Assembly: GCA_002438635.1 (NCBI GenBank)
Contig: DJPX01000040.1
Span: 1-26,176 of the forward strand
DNA length: 26,176 nucleotides
Direction of reading: 5' to 3'
DNA from: Bacteroidales bacterium UBA6401
GTDB lineage: Bacteria; Bacteroidota; Bacteroidia; Bacteroidales; UBA932
Shown here: piece by piece, positions 25,800-26,176 of the stretch
Position numbering within the stretch: position 1 is the first letter of the stretch
Layout of the letters: every line of letters begins with the position of its first letter
Program-made: the position numbers and the translations under genes
Notes under the pieces: model-generated
Database searches by the model: none
The model's input: the letters and a program-made list of their open reading frames with translations, nothing else
What the model was told of the DNA's origin: nothing

Positions 25800-26012
25800 C
25801 TGCGTCAGTTTAAGTCGCGATCATCTTCTATAACTCTTCTGGCAGTGTAGCCTGACTTTGTTCCTGACGATATGAGCATTTTTCGTGTCGGCCAACGCAT
25901 AGAGCACAATCGATTCGGTGCAGGACGGATTCTGTCCATTACGGGCATTGCCCCTGAACTTCGATTTGAAAAATTCCTTCTCAAGTACGCAAAGATGCGA
26001 TTGTTGAGGTAG
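25800..26012 (+). pseudogene. Decayed C-terminus of a UvrD/PcrA-type DNA helicase
   Basis: In one frame the plus strand reads PDFVPDDMSIF, RVGQRIEHNRFGAGR, ILSITGIAPELRFE, then KFLLKYAKMRLLR and TAG at 26010-26012. This matches the C-terminal Tudor-like domain of Bacteroidota PcrA/UvrD, which typically reads VGxRVEHxxFGxGxILxIxG and ends LLLKYAKMR. About ten residues between LRFE and KFLLKYAKM seem to be deleted. A TAG at 25848-25850 interrupts the frame, and all helicase motifs are missing, since the sequence to the left is the leader of rsmH on the other strand. The segment 25851-26012 is the convincing part; 25800-25847 (LRQFKSRSSS) is a plausible extension. Confidence 0.68.
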
Positions 26013-26176
26013 CGCAAAATGCGGGGAAAGAAGTGGGAATAGACATGTTGATTTATGGGATGGGAAATGTAGTGAAAATTATCTGCAATAAATAACTCAT
26101 TACATACAATAGTAAAAATTTATTTGCGCATATTTGCTTTTGTAAGCATAGTGCAATACTTCGTTAAAAATTAACA
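26013..26176. other. Short region without an identified gene at the window end
   Basis: A plus-strand frame running 25970-26095 in a different phase from the helicase remnant ends here (GKEVGIDMLIYGMGN, then VVKIICNK). It looks protein-like but was not recognised, and it has no ATG start before the middle. The last 80 bases are AT-rich with a small TGCTT/AAGCA hairpin at 26135-26148. Nothing firmer can be said. Confidence 0.35.

Noticed and set aside
25805..26017. 70-residue minus-strand frame upstream of rsmH, considered as mraZ
   Set aside because: It has no MraZ motif and is the complement of the UvrD/PcrA remnant.
26123..26165. Promoter at the right edge of the window
   Set aside because: TTTG elements are present, but the -7 candidate (TACTTCG) fits the consensus poorly.

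Overview
This window looks like a chromosomal piece of a Bacteroidales (Bacteroidota) bacterium. The evidence is the cell-division/cell-wall (dcw) gene order, the periplasmic-loop insertion in MraY, the short FtsL, the TAnnTTTG-type promoter elements, the absence of clear Shine-Dalgarno sites, and a MINPP-like histidine phosphatase. No rRNA, tRNA or CRISPR array was recognised.

Layout. Positions 1-730 hold the end of an unrecognised coiled-coil gene, a perfect 20-bp hairpin and a 66-bp-period repeat tract. Positions 730-3640 (+) carry an exported histidine phosphatase and a CvrA/NhaP2-type cation/proton antiporter. Positions 3643-6524 (-) carry a two-gene redox module. One protein is a NapH-like membrane ferredoxin fused to a NapG-like four-cluster ferredoxin through an internal twin-arginine segment. 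The other is an exported aldo/keto reductase with two extra [4Fe-4S] motifs. Positions 6525-8720 form a disturbed interval. It contains a displaced, diverged copy of the 3' end of truB, an isoprenylcysteine-methyltransferase-like membrane gene, two 56-bp palindromic modules, and a REP-associated tyrosine transposase (RAYT) killed by one in-frame stop.

Positions 8712-25651 (-) are one very tight block of fifteen genes, transcribed rsmH-ftsL-ftsI-murE-mraY-murD-ftsW-murG-murC-ftsQ-ftsA-ftsZ-gltX-rpiB-truB. Most junctions overlap (repeated ATGA and TAATG), and only about 16 bases inside the block are non-coding. The block makes lipid II (MurC/D/E, MraY, MurG), flips and polymerises septal peptidoglycan (FtsW/FtsI with FtsQ/FtsL), assembles the Z ring (FtsA/FtsZ), and runs on into tRNA charging, pentose phosphate isomerisation and tRNA pseudouridylation. 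mraZ, normally ahead of rsmH, is not seen. In its place is a decayed C-terminus of a UvrD/PcrA helicase on the opposite strand.

The two most interesting signals are these. (1) The NapH-NapG fusion plus Tat-type Fe-S aldo/keto reductase looks like a membrane-to-periplasm electron wire feeding an exported reductase. (2) The displaced truB 3' end ends 4 nt before that module. This suggests truB once ran directly into the redox genes, and that the methyltransferase/RAYT interval was inserted at the truB 3' end, bringing a replacement 3' end with it.
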